A stretch of 64,000 nucleotides of DNA, from positions 21,733,276 through 21,797,275 of the forward strand of contig CM064517.1 of the NCBI GenBank assembly GCA_032716605.1, in the 5' to 3' direction. Shown here piece after piece: positions 32,268 to 42,690 of the stretch. How positions within the stretch are numbered: the first letter of the stretch is position 1; every line of letters starts with the position of its first letter. The translations under genes were made by a program, and so were the position numbers. The notes beneath the pieces were generated by a model. It had not been told where the DNA came from and did no database searches. It saw only the letters and a program-made list of their open reading frames with translations. Origin of the DNA: Paralithodes platypus (Eukaryota; Arthropoda; Malacostraca; Decapoda; Lithodidae).

Positions 32268-34344
32268 ACTTGCTCACTAGTAGTCATAGTTAAACAAACC
32301 CCCAAAAACTCTACAAAATACTAAACAGCATCACACTTTCCAACAGCAACACAACACAATCACATGCTGCAATCACAACAACAGACTCTACTCCTTCATG
32401 TAAACAACAAGCAAACACTCTCATCAATCACTTCTTACATGTCAGCCACCTAAAACCTCACAAAGACGACCGACGTGTCATCCGACGTAAGAGACAATTC
32501 CCCACAGACCCTGACTATACACCCTTCACCAATCACCAGACAAAGCATATCATCAACAATCTCAAGCACTCACCCGCCTGTGGCCTAGACAACATAAGCA
32601 ACATACACCTCAGACACCTGGGACCACAAGGCATACAAGCACTCCCTAACATATCAAACTACAGCTATGCACACAACACAATACCAGACATTTGGAAGCA
32701 TGGTATCATCATCACATTCCCCAAACCCAACAAAGACCCCACGCTACCCTCCTCGCACCGCCCCATCACACTCCTTTGCTCCCCCTCCAAAGTCATGGAA
32801 CGCCTAGTATTACAACTAATTACACCCGACCTACCCCTAGCTCCAACACAACATGGCTTTAGGCCACTGCACTCCACAAACACTCTTCTCACAGACCTTA
32901 CACAAAGAGCTTTTGATGGCATCAACTCAGCTAGACCACCACACAGATCGCTATTAGCCACACTCGACATTAGTAAAGCCTTCGATGCCATCCCCCGCCA
33001 CAACCTAACAAACAAAATCTACAACACAAACATGCACAACAACACAAAAAGGTGGCTGGCCAACTTCCTAGCAGGCACACTGCACACGTATCTTTTGCCG
33101 GTCAGTCATCTAAAATCAGAAACTTTCCAAACGGAGTCCCACAAGGATCCGTCCTATCGCCCGCACTCTTCAATCTGTACATGCACGATATAACTACACC
33201 CAATACGCCCCAAATAAACTTAGCTTCCTATGCAGATGATATAACACTCACATGCACACACCATGACCCAAAAAGAGCAACAGATCTCCTTCAACCCTAT
33301 CTCAACACACTACATGGCTGGTGCACTACAAACAGACTTAATCTAGTCCCAGCCAAATCCACCACAACCCTGCTCACTAGCTGGACAGGAGAACACGAAT
33401 ACATCCCTCAACTCACCATAAACAACACACCCCTAACACATACACACACACCCAAAATCCTAGGAGTAACATATGATACTCATATGACATTCAAACAGCA
33501 CACCACAAACATTAAAAAGAAACTGACACCCAGACTTAACGCCCTCAGGTAACTTGCTCACACAAAATTTGGACACAACAAAGAAACTACCACCACAGTA
33601 TATAAACAATACATAAGATCAGTGATGGAATACGCAAGCCCAGCCTGGGCTTCTAACCTAGCTGAAACACATCATAAGACCTTACAGACTATTCAAAACA
33701 AAGCCCTGAAGATCATTACAGGCTGCACAGCTACTGCACCCACAGATCACCTACATCAAGAAACCAAAATCCTCAAAGTCAAAAGACCATCTGGACATGA
33801 GAGGCACTCAATTCCTGGCAGCAGCCTCCACAAACCAAGACCACCCACTAAACTACATGGCAACACACCCACAGACACCAAGAAATATCAAAACAACACC
33901 CACATGCTATCACACACAATTATTGTCCTCTCTCCCTCCCTGCCCGCCCCGAACCAACTTCCAGAAGCACATCCATACTCATATCTCTCGCCGATCCATC
34001 CACTCACTCACAGACAACACGCAGCTGCATGCACGACCTCCCGAAATCCATCCTTCCGAATCCTCCCTTCCTCACGAGGACAGAGTCCACCTGGCCAGGC
34101 TGAGATGCGGACACCATCCAGCTCTCCTGAGCTATCAGAAGAGACTGGATGACTCCGTTGTCGACGCCTGCCCGGGATGTAACACAGCACCCCATACCAT
34201 TAAACACATCATAGAAGACTGCATTTCACACAACCACTTACGCCAACAACACAATCTACACTCAATGAGAGCTCTGTGGGAAAGCCCGATCGTGGCCATG
34301 GCCTTCCTCAGGGACTCGGGGCTGTTCGGCCAGGCAGCTTAGGG

Positions 34345-34376
<32 letters not shown>

Positions 34377-34389
34377 CTTGCTCACTAGT
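32268..34389 (+). mobile_element. LINE-A insertion (32282-34375) with 14-bp target duplication
   Basis: ACTTGCTCACTAGT occurs at 32268-32281 and again at 34376-34389 after an (AAC)n tail. Element sequence begins near 32292 (5'-truncated), with about ten filler bases (32282-32291) that echo the target word. It splits the transposase motif LLTSRLNQDSVENLF. Confidence 0.95.
32693..34342 (+). pseudogene. LINE-A RT and C-terminal region, broken
   Basis: Plus-strand copy of the LINE-A protein: TPDLPLAPTQHGFRPLHST, LDISKAFDAIPRHN, then after a frameshift near 33080 FPNGVPQGSVLSPAL, ASYADDITLTC, the thumb (MEYASPAWASNL), another shift near 33790, and the C-terminal CPGC knuckle ending FGQAA. No intact frame remains. 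Confidence 0.85.
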
Positions 34390-34854
34390 CGTCTCAATCA
34401 AGACAGTGTAGAGAATTTGTTTAGTGTCATTAGAAATTCTGGTGGTAGCAACGATTCTCCTACAGCTCCACAGTTTGTCAGCCACTTGAAAAATCTTGTA
34501 TGCAATAATTTCATTCAATCTTCCATGACAGGTAATTGTTCAGATGATGCCACACCCTTCCTTGAATGTATGAATGTTACTGGCTCAAATCCTAAAATGC
34601 CAAAATCAAATACGGCACAAAGAGAGGCTTCACTTTCACCAGACAATTCTTCTAATGTTGATGATCATCTTGTAGCATTCAATGAAGGGTCAACCCAAGT
34701 AAATGACGAAACAAGACTCATGAATGAATTACGTCCTCTGTCTGAATTAATTTCTAATTTCAATCCATGTGAGCAACTTGTAGAAGGAATTAATACATCG
34801 CCACAAAGTGATAAAGACGGGCACAAATACCCTCATTGTTCCCTGATTAAATAG
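34376..34854 (+). pseudogene. P-element-type transposase, segment after LINE-A
   Basis: Resumes with LLTSRLNQDSVENLFSVIRN, the highly conserved block near the end of the P/THAP9 core that carries the acidic residue(s). It continues through a Ser/Asn-rich stretch to LSELISNFNPCEQL and a stop at 34854. Read across the target duplication it is continuous with 32267 apart from the shift near 32252. Confidence 0.85.
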
Positions 34855-34867
34855 CACTGTATGAATA

Positions 34868-35231
34868 TTCCCATATTCAAAATATGCTATAGGGGTGCAA
34901 TGCCTGGTGAGTTATCTGCTCAACAGGTGGCGTTGTGTGTGTGTAAGTGTGAGAGTCCGAGTGTAGGGGGTGAGACAGTGAAGCACGGGAACGAGGTGGC
35001 TTCAGAGATGGGGTCGTTTCGGGCCATGAGTGAGCACCGTGCCTCATGTGAAGGCAAGATGGCAGGTGCTCGTTGTACTCTACGTGCTTCACATGTCTCA
35101 CTCCCTAGACTGGAACAAGACCTCACGGGCTTCACTGTTCATTGTAAAGCGGTGAATGTTAAGGCTCTCAGCCTATGCCCGAGAGGAAGTAAGTTGGAAT
35201 ATAGAAAAAAAAACAAAAAACAAAAAAAATG
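34868..35231 (+). mobile_element. Possible SINE-like insertion with A-rich tail
   Basis: An ~360-bp segment unlike its surroundings in composition ends in an AAAAAAAACAAAAAAC-type tail. ATGAATAT occurs just before (34861-34868) and just after (35230-35237). The flanks rejoin within the FISSFNPGE repeat region. The short duplication makes this tentative. Confidence 0.5.
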
Positions 35232-35232
35232 A

Positions 35233-35360
35233 ATATGGCAGGCAGTAGTAGGGACAAACTTAGTGAGTTTATCTCATCTTTTAACCCAGGTGAGGATATG
35301 CCAGGCAGTAGTAAGGAGAAACTTAGTGATTTTATCTCGTCTTTTAACCCAGGTGAGGAT
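35233..35360 (+). repeat. In-frame 63-bp duplication in the transposase gene
   Basis: Two units encode AGSSRDKLSEFISSFNPGED and PGSSKEKLSDFISSFNPGED. A third, older relative (LSELISNFNP) lies at ~34740. The multiple-of-three length keeps the frame. Confidence 0.8.
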
Positions 35361-35455
35361 GAGGAACTAAATTATTTTATTACATCATTATATTGTATGT
35401 CTGACCTTCAAACATCACAGAGCCTTTCTACCAGTACATCTGTAAGGAGAGAAGA

Positions 35456-35610
35456 AAATGTTTTAACCTACATTACTGGCTACATGTGCCACAAAATGTT
35501 TTAACCTACATTACTGGCTGCATGTGCCACAAAATGTTTTAACCTACATTACTGGCTACAGTGCAAAAATGTTTTAACCTACATTACTGGCTACATGTGC
35601 CACAAAATCA
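35456..35610 (+). repeat. Four tandem 38-bp units in transposase coding DNA
   Basis: AAAATGTTTTAACCTACATT-type units repeat four times, the third slightly shortened. Each encodes VLTYITGYMCHK, a conserved transposase motif. Because 38 is not a multiple of three, the expansion introduces a stop (HKMF then stop at 35504). Confidence 0.85.
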
Positions 35611-35954
35611 CAAGGTCACACAAATGTAATGACTGTCAATCCATCATGAAAGACTCGCTGACTCACAATACTGGCAACACCATATTTTTAAGGGAAAAGG
35701 GACAGGATACACTAGAGCTCTTGTGCACTCCAAAAGAATGCTTTGTTGACCTAGTCAGGGAATATGAACACATTTTTCAGTATAATATTGAGGAACTAGT
35801 GTTTAAAGATAATGTCAAAGCATTGTTGACCAATCTTATGAACACCATTGATGTAAGTAATTTTAATTTTTGTAATCGTGTTAAGGATAAACTGATTGAT
35901 TTGTATGTCAGAATGAGACTCTATTATTACACAAAGTTCATGAACAAGAAATGT
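35595..35954 (+). pseudogene. P-element-type transposase C-terminal domain
   Basis: Encodes YITGYMCHKITRSHKCNDC, a Cys/His-rich block, then FLREKGQDTLELL, FVDLVREYEHIF and VKDKLIDLYVRMRLYYYTKF. The frame runs to MNKKC, where SINE-A interrupts it; the last 27 codons follow at 36485-36565. Confidence 0.8.
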
Positions 35955-36472
35955 TCAAATAAGGGCGGGTGCCCAACCCTGAAAGGGGTTGAAATAGGGG
36001 AGCTATCCCCCCGCCAAAGGTGGCTTTCTAGGGCCTTTCCTAGCTGATGCTAAGAGGATTGGGTTCTAGTCATGTGGTGATGGGCTGGTCTATCAGAGTG
36101 AGAACTGAGCGATCTCTGCCATACCCATAGCTTACTCTGACTGTTCCTTTTACTTATATATTTTCTAGATCTCGAGTGACGGCGTCTCTTCCGTGGATTG
36201 ACCTCCCAATCTACCAAGATTGGAAGCCAAAGCGTCACATTTTTCCTTTGCCCCTCAACTTTCTCTTCATAATTGCTGAGGGACCCTGGGTTGGGCTTTG
36301 GTTTCCCGGGCGTTTCTGCACCCTCCTCAGCTCCCCGCCATGGAGTGGCATCGGTCACCCAGGCTTTATTGTGGTCGGCAGGGAGGGTTCTGTGGAGGCG
36401 CTCGGTTATGGCCTTGCTCGGGGCCTTGGGGCTGTTCGGCCAGGCAGCTTGGGGAACAGCAACAACAACAAC
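35955..36472 (+). mobile_element. SINE-A, near full length, inside the transposase gene
   Basis: AACAAGAAATGT occurs at 35943-35954 and 36473-36484. The SINE has a hairpin-rich GC head (GGGCGGGTGCCC...), a B-box-like GGTTCTAGTCA, and a 3' end GGGGCTGTTCGGCCAGGCAG + CTTGGGGAACA followed by (AAC)n. Removing it joins MNKKC to KAKRSYTGSAF and keeps the frame. Confidence 0.9.
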
Positions 36473-36484
36473 AACAAGAAATGT

Positions 36485-36565
36485 AAGGCAAAGCGTTCTT
36501 ATACAGGGAGTGCATTCAACACAGGGAAGAAACACAGAAAGCTATATAAAATAACCCATCAATAA
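36485..36565 (+). pseudogene. P-element-type transposase last codons and stop
   Basis: Encodes KAKRSYTGSAFNTGKKHRK...KITHQ and a TAA at 36563-36565. The basic tail suits a nuclear DNA-binding protein. This is the natural end of the gene that begins at or before 24618. Confidence 0.75.
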
Positions 36566-37086
36566 GTAGGGCGGGTGCCCAACCCCGAAAGGGGTTGAAA
36601 TAGGGAAGCTATCCCCCCGCCAAAGGCGGCTTTCTAGGGCCTTTCCTAGCTGATGCTGAGAGGATTGGGTTCTAGTCATGTGGTGATGGGCTGGTCTATC
36701 AGAGTGAGAACTGAGCGATCTCTGCCATACCCATAGCTTACTCTGACTGTTCCTTTTACTTACATATTTTCTAGATCTCCAGTGACGGCGTCTCTTTCGT
36801 GGATTGACCTCCCAATCTACCAAGATTGGAAGCCAAAGCGTCACATTTTTTTCCTTTGACCCTCAGCTTTCTCTTCATAATTGCTGAGGGGCACAGGGCC
36901 CTGGGTGGGGCTTTGATTTCCCGGGTGTTTCTGTCGCCCTCCTCAGCTCCCCGCCATGGAGTGGCTTCAGTCACCCATGCTTTATTGTGGTCGGCTGGGA
37001 GGGTTCTGTGGGGGCGCTCAGTTATGGCCTTGGTCTTGCTTGGGGCCTTGGGGCTGTTCGGCCAGGCAGCTTGGGGAACAACAACA
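36566..37086 (+). mobile_element. SINE-A, second copy, just after the transposase stop
   Basis: Full-length SINE-A in the same orientation as the copy 95 bp upstream. Head hairpins and the shared LINE-A 3' end are present, with a very short AAC tail. A possible CATCAA duplication (36557-36562 and 37085-37090) is weak. Confidence 0.85.
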
Positions 37087-37142
37087 TCAACCGTCTAATA
37101 TTAGCCTGAATAAAAAGTAAAAATGCCGTCAGCCGTCACTGT

Positions 37143-38807
37143 ACTAAAGGGGTTGTTGTTGTTGTTGTTCCCTAAGCTGCCTGGCCGAACAGCCCCGAGT
37201 CCTTAAGGAAGGCCATGGCCACGGTCGGGCTCTCCCACAGAGCTCTCAAATAGTGTAAATTGTGTTGGCATAAGTGGTTTTGTGAAATGCAGTCTTCTAT
37301 GATGTGTTTTATGGTATGGGGTGCTGTGTTACAACCCGGGCAGGTGTCGACGACGGAGTCATCCAGTCTCTTCTGATAGCTCAGAAGAGCTGGATGGTGT
37401 ACGCATCTCAGCCTGGCCAGGTGGACTCTGTCCTCGTGAGGAAGGGAGGATTCAGAAGGATGGATTTTGGGAGGTCGTGCTTGCAGCTGCGTGTTGTCTA
37501 TGAGTGAGTGGATGGAACGGCGAGTCATATGAGTATGGATGTGCTTCCGGAAGTTGGTTTGGGGTGGGCAGGGAGGGAGAGAAGACAGTATTTGTGTGTG
37601 ATAGCGTGTGCTGTTGTTTGTTTTGATATTTCTTGGTGTCTGTGGGTGTGTTGCCATGTAGTGTAGTGGGTGGTGTTGATTCGTGGAGGCTGCTGCAAGG
37701 AATTGAGTGCCTCTCATGTCTAGATGATCTTTGACTTTTAGGACTTTGGTTTCTTGATGTATGTGATCTATGGGTGTAGTAGCTGTGCATCCTGTGATGA
37801 TTTTAAGGGCTTTATTTTGAATAGTCTGTAAGGTCTTATGATGTGTGTTCCAGCTAGGTTAGAAGCCCAGGCCGGGCTTGCGTATTCCATAACTGATCTT
37901 ATGTATTGTTTGTAGACTGTGGTGGTGGTTTCTTTGTTGTGTCCAAATTTTGTGTGGGCAAGTGATCTGAGGGCGTTAAGTCTAGGTGTCAGTTTCTTTT
38001 TCGTGTTTGTGGTGTGCTGTTTGAATGTCATTTGGGTGTCGTATGTTACTACAAGGATTTTGGGGGTGTGTGTGTGTGTGTGTGTGTGTTAGGGGTGTGT
38101 TGTTTATGTTGGGTCCCGGGACGTAATTGTGCTCTCCTGTCCAGCTTGTGAGGAGGGTTGCAGTGGATTTAGCTGGGGCTAAATTGAGTATATTTGTAGT
38201 GCACCATTCATGTAATGTGTCGAGATAGTCTTGAAGGAGTCTTGTTGCTGTGTCTGGGTTTTGGTGCGTGCTTGTGAGTATTATGTCGTCTGCGTAGGAG
38301 GCTATGGTTATTTGGAGTGAATTTGGTGTATTTATATCATGCATGTACAGATTGAAGAGTGCGGGCGACAGGACGGATCCTTGTGGGACTCCGTTTGGGA
38401 AATTTCTAATGCTAGATGACTGACCGGCAAAAGATACGTGTGCACATCTGCCTGCTAAGAAGTTGGCCAGCCATCTTTTTGTGTTGTTGTGCATGTTTGT
38501 GTTGTAGATTTTGTTTGTTAGGTTGTGGCGGGGGATGGCATCGAAGGCTTTACTAATGTCAAGTGTGGCAAGTACTGATCTGTGTGGTGGTCTAGCTGAG
38601 TTGATGCCGTCAAAAGCTCTTTGTGTAAGGTCTGTAAGAAGAGTGTTTGTGGAGTGCAATGGCCTGAAGCCGTGTTGTGTTGGAGAAAGGGGTAAGTCAG
38701 TTGTCATCAGTTGTAGTACAAGGCACTCTATGACTTTGGAGGGGGTGCAAAGGAGTGTGATAGGGTGGTGTGAGGAGGGTAGCATAACTAGCGTAACTAA
38801 AGGGGTT
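37143..38807 (-). mobile_element. LINE-A copy with 12-bp target duplication
   Basis: ACTAAAGGGGTT at 37143-37154 and 38796-38807 flanks a minus-strand, 5'-truncated LINE-A (37155-38784). About eleven filler bases (38785-38795) sit at the 5' junction and again echo the target (TAACTA). Confidence 0.95.
37172..38785 (-). pseudogene. LINE-A RT and C-terminal region
   Basis: RT from LPSSHHPITLLCTPSKV through LDISKAFDAIPRHN, GVPQGSVLSPAL and ASYADDIILTS is open for 267 residues (37982-38785). The thumb and C-terminal region follow in shifted frames (37768-38031, 37172-37717) ending DSGLFGQAA. At least two indels, one in a (GT)n run near 38070. Confidence 0.85.
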
Positions 38808-39408
38808 AATGGTAGTACTGTACAGTACAGAAAGGCTTAATGTTATAATTCCCTGACTTGTTTTGCCATCCCATCTGTGGCAGGGTTTATAGGATGATGA
38901 TAAATGTGATGTTCTTCACAGGAAGAAAGAAATTGTATTGTATTGACAAAGTAAATCAACCTAAAAACTATGACAACAATAGGGCTTAGCTCAACACAAA
39001 TTGAATATTGGAACTTTTTTTATTTTAGTGGTAAACAGTATACTGTACTGTACCTTTTTTATCAGTCTGGAATTATGTTTTTGTAACTTATGCCATTCCA
39101 TAAAGTTGATAGGCATTTATCATGAGATTATCAAGTTGAATCTCCTCATCTGAATATGACATTTACAAATAGACATTTTCTATTTGTAAATTAATTTCAA
39201 ATAAGAATAATCATGAAAATCAATATATGTCCATCAACTCTCTGGATTCTCAAAGTTGGTTTAAAAAATAAAATATCTGACTGACGAAAGGTATAAGTAG
39301 GTCTAACTTATTTGTGAAGTACAGTAAATTTAATATAAACTGGAATTTTGTTCTTTTTTACATACCGGTAAGTATGATTATCTAATGAATATCTTCTCTC
39401 CTCCTCAG
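38808..39408. other. Intergenic or intron DNA
   Basis: AT-rich; no domain found. It ends with the pyrimidine tract and AG (CTCCTCCTCAG) of the next exon. Confidence 0.5.
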
Positions 39409-39570
39409 GTGAAAGAACAACACTTAGTGAACATAGTGAAGGTCTTGGGAAAGTGTCTGTCTGGCAGTACTCATCTGAGGGCCGGTACTTTCTTCTTGCT
39501 GGCCCAGTTAGCTGTTAGGACAAAGCTTGTACCATCGCTACTCTCCAAAATCTTAGATCTATTAGTTGTG
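39409..39570 (+). CDS. HEATR1: HEAT-repeat protein exon, probably HEATR1/UTP10
   Basis: A 54-codon exon with acceptor CTCCTCAG and a GTCAGT donor, encoding VKEQHLVNIVKVLGKCLSG and LRAGTFFLLAQLAVRTKL, typical HEAT-type helices. HEATR1 is a nucleolar small-subunit processome protein needed for pre-rRNA transcription and processing. Assignment rests mainly on the more diagnostic exon at 56305 on the same strand; this exon alone could belong to another HEAT protein. Confidence 0.5.
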
Positions 39571-39820
39571 GTCAGTATTTTGGTGTTGTGTTGTCTTTAT
39601 TCTTTATTAGCATTATTTTGAACATCAGTATCATCCATTTGTTGGCTGTTAGGACCAATCTTACCTTCACAGTACAGTACTCTCCAAAGTCTTAAATTTA
39701 ATAGTTGTGGTCAGTATTGTGGGGATTTATAGTCATTACACTGTATTATTATTATTTCAATAACACTGTCGTCATCATCATCTGTTGGCTGTTAAAAACC
39801 AAGCTTGCCCTGATGCTACC
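39571..39820 (+). repeat. Tandem copies of the exon 3' end and its splice donor
   Basis: The segment GCTGTTAGGAC...TACTCTCCAAA-TCTTA...TTAGTTGTGGTCAGTATT of the exon recurs about 138 bp downstream (39643-39725). A shorter third start (CTGTTAAAAACCAAGCTTG) follows at ~39783. Confidence 0.75.
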
Positions 39821-39949
39821 CTAAACACAAAGAAATTACCAAAATACTGAATAAAATATACTACTGTACTGCACACAAAGTTCAAGAAAAGACAGAGCCA
39901 CCTGATCATATATAACTCTGGGGTCTCCAGTAGCCAGATAGATTACATC

Positions 39950-41152
39950 TTGGTTAACAGGAAAGACTGGAAACTAGTTAGAGATGTAAAGGTCATCCCG
40001 AGCGAAGAATGTATCCCCCAGCATAAGCTACTTGTGTGCGACATGAGCTTATACAGAGATCCAAAGCGCAAGAAGGTATACATACCCAAAAGGAAAGTGT
40101 GGCTGCTGAAGAACAAGGAAGTTAGGGATAGATTTCATAGTGAACTGGAGGAAATGAATAGAAATAAGGAAGCTAGGCCTAATGATGTAAATAGTCAATG
40201 GAACTTTCTCAAGCATAGCCTTATCGCTGTCACTGACAAAGTCTGTGGGAAAACAAAGGGTCACCCCAGGAATAAGACCTCCTGGTGGTGGAACGATGAG
40301 GTAGAACATGCTGTGAAAGAGAAAAGGAGATGCTTCAAAGCATGGAAGAAAGGAGGCAGCAAGGAGGAATACCAGGCAGCTTAAACGAACTGCCAAAAGA
40401 GTTATTTACAATGCTAAAAATCGCATTAAGGACCTGGTCCTCGAACAAGTGTGTAACACTGACAATCCCAATGGGGTCTTCAACCTAGCTAGGCGAGTTA
40501 AAAATGACAGTAGGGATATTATAGGTGAACAGTGTGTTAGAAACGATAATGGGAAGATTGTGTATGCAGAAAATGAAATCAGAGAAGCATGGAAGGCACA
40601 CTATGAACGATTGCTAAATGTAGAGTTTGAATGGGATAAGGAACAGCTTAGTATCGAAAAACCAATATTTGGGCCCCCTCCTTTGATACCACCAGCTGTA
40701 GTGAGCGACGCAATCAATAAAATGAAGGACGGTAAAGCTCCAGGTTGCTCTGACATTGTCGCTGAGATGATAAAAGCCTCAGGGGAGACTGGTGTAAACT
40801 TAGTTACTGAGGTGATAAACACCATTATTAAGGATGAGAAAATCCCAGAGGATTGGCTCAAAAGTGTAATAGTGAAAAAGGGGATGTGCTAGATAGAGGA
40901 AATTATAGGGGCCTGAAAATGCTTGACCAAATCATGAAGGTCTGTGAGAGAGTCCTTGATGGTTTGATCAGGCAAAGCATCTCTATTGATGATATGCAGT
41001 TTGGTTTTATGCCAGGACGGGGTACAACCGATGCTATCTTGATAGTCAGGCAGATACAGGAAAGATACTTACTAAAAGGCAAGGATCTTTACTTTGTGTT
41101 TGTAGACCTGGAGAAGGCCTTTGATAGGGTGCCTAGAGATGTTGTGCAGTAG
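39950..41152 (+). pseudogene. RTE linker and RT N-terminal half
   Basis: Linker with SWWWNDEVEHAVKEKRRCFK (39950-40384), then KMKDGKAPGCSDIVAEMIKA (40449-40892), then YRGLKMLDQIMKVCERVL, QFGFMPGRGTTDAIL and FVDLEKAFDRVPRDVV, ending in a TAG at 41150-41152. Frameshifts near 40385 and 40880 separate the pieces. Confidence 0.85.
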
Positions 41153-41165
41153 GCTATGAGGAAAC

Positions 41166-42345
41166 TTGGTGTGGAAGAGTGGCTGGCTGGTGCGTGTGAT
41201 AATGAAAATGTATGAGGATTCGCGAAGTGCGGTGAGGGTGAAGGGTGTACTGAGTGATGAGTTCGCAGTCCGTGTTGGAATCCATCAGGGTTCAGTATTA
41301 AGCCCCCTCCTCTTTATTATGGTCTTGGAGGCACTGTCTAGAGTTTTTAGAGGCAGACTCCCGTTAGAACTGTTTTATGCAGACGATTTAGTCCTAATAG
41401 CTGACAGTGTGCAAGATGCTGAGGCCAAATTCAGAGAGTGGAGAGAGGGCATGGCGAGCAAGGGTTTAAGAGTCAATATTAACAAAACCAAGGTTATGCA
41501 TTGTAGATTGAGACGAGGCAATAAGGAAAAGAGCGGTGCATACCCATGTGCAGTGTGTGGAAAGGGAGTGGGCGCTAACTCAATTCAATGTAGCATCTGT
41601 CGATGTTGGGTACACCATGGGAGTAAGAACTGTAGTAGAATAAAGGGACCCCTGCCGAAGGATAAGTCAGAAATAGAGAAATTTGAGTGCGTAGTGTGCA
41701 AAGGCGAGCTTGTGTTAGGTGATGATCCTGTGGCTGTGAATTTTGGAAATGAGTCTTTGGAGTTGGTGAACAAGTTTTGTTACCTAGGAGATACCATCTC
41801 TGCCGGTGGTGGGGCCGAGGCTGCCACTGTTGCTAGAATTAGGTGTGGCTGGGGAAGTTCAGAGAACTGATGCCAATCCTGACCATGAAAAGAATGCCTC
41901 TCCCCCTGAAGGGAAAGCTGTATGCCTCATGTGTTAGAAGTGCAATGATGTATGCCTCAGAAACATGGGCCGTTAAAGTAGAGGATGTCAACAGAATGGA
42001 GCGTAATGAGATGAGAATGGTGAGATGGATGTGTGGGGCCAGGCTACAGGATAGAATAACAAATGTTGAGCTGAGGAGACGTTTAGGTATAAAGATTATT
42101 AGCGAGGTGATGCGTACTAGTAGACTGGGATGGTATGGACATGTGGAGAGAATGGATGAACAAAATTGGGTGAAAAAATGCAGGTCTGTGATTGTGGAGG
42201 GAGCTGCACCAAGGGGTGGACCGAGGAAGACCTGGGATCGGACTTTACGTGCCGATCTCAAATCCAAGAACTTGACAAGTGAAGCAGCCCTTAACAGGGT
42301 TGCCTGGAACCGGCCATTAGGACAAGAGACTGAAACTGCACATAT
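41166..42345 (+). pseudogene. RTE RT C-terminal half with PHD-like finger
   Basis: Same domain order as 25050-26321: YADDLVLIAD, cysteine-rich finger CAVCGKGV...CSICRCWVHH...FECVVC, FCYLGDTISAGGG, then (shifted near 41855) YASETWAVKVED and WYGHVERMDEQNW. A 4-base GGCT duplication near 41183 and a missing G near 41857 cause the shifts. Confidence 0.85.
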
Positions 42346-42429
42346 GTGTGGAACACTCAGTCTTAAAATTGTATGTATGTATGTATGTATGTATGTACTA
42401 AACTATTGCAGCAAAACTGACAGGAAATG

Positions 42430-42690
42430 GGATCGAGACACTAGATAATATCAAGTGAAGAATGCATCCTACAACACAAGCTCCTAGTGTGTGATATGGA
42501 CTTCAGCAGAGATCCTGTGAGAAAGAAAGTACATTTGCCAAAAGGGAAAGTATGGCTGTTAGAAAAAGAGGAGCACAGAGATAAATTCCACAACAAAATT
42601 ATGGAAATTGCAAGAAGTGTGGGTGCCAGGGCAGCTGACATTGATGGCCAAAGGAGACTTTAAGAATGCAGCCTCCTTGATGCCACAGAC
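42430..42690 (+). mobile_element. Second RTE fragment, left part
   Basis: Encodes ECILQHKLLVCDM and KKVHLPKGKVWLL, the linker of an RTE relative. It breaks at GCCACAGAC, where LINE-D inserted; the right part resumes at about 46994 (VCGRTKVPLRL). Confidence 0.75.

Larger units (their letters stand above)
39878..42385 (+). mobile_element. RTE-type LINE, 5'-truncated in the endonuclease
   Basis: Begins within the endonuclease C-terminus (FKKRQSHLIIYNSGVSSSQI...DYILV) and runs through RT, PHD-like finger and C-terminal region to TCTTAAAAT and a (GTAT)n tail. It lies in the same intron as the other retroelements between 39570 and 56305. Confidence 0.85.

Noticed and set aside
36040..36075. Hammerhead ribozyme in the SINE-A head (CTGATG word)
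   Set aside because: The core would need CTGANGA and a correctly placed GAAA after stem II; here the word is CTGATGC and the GAAA lies upstream.
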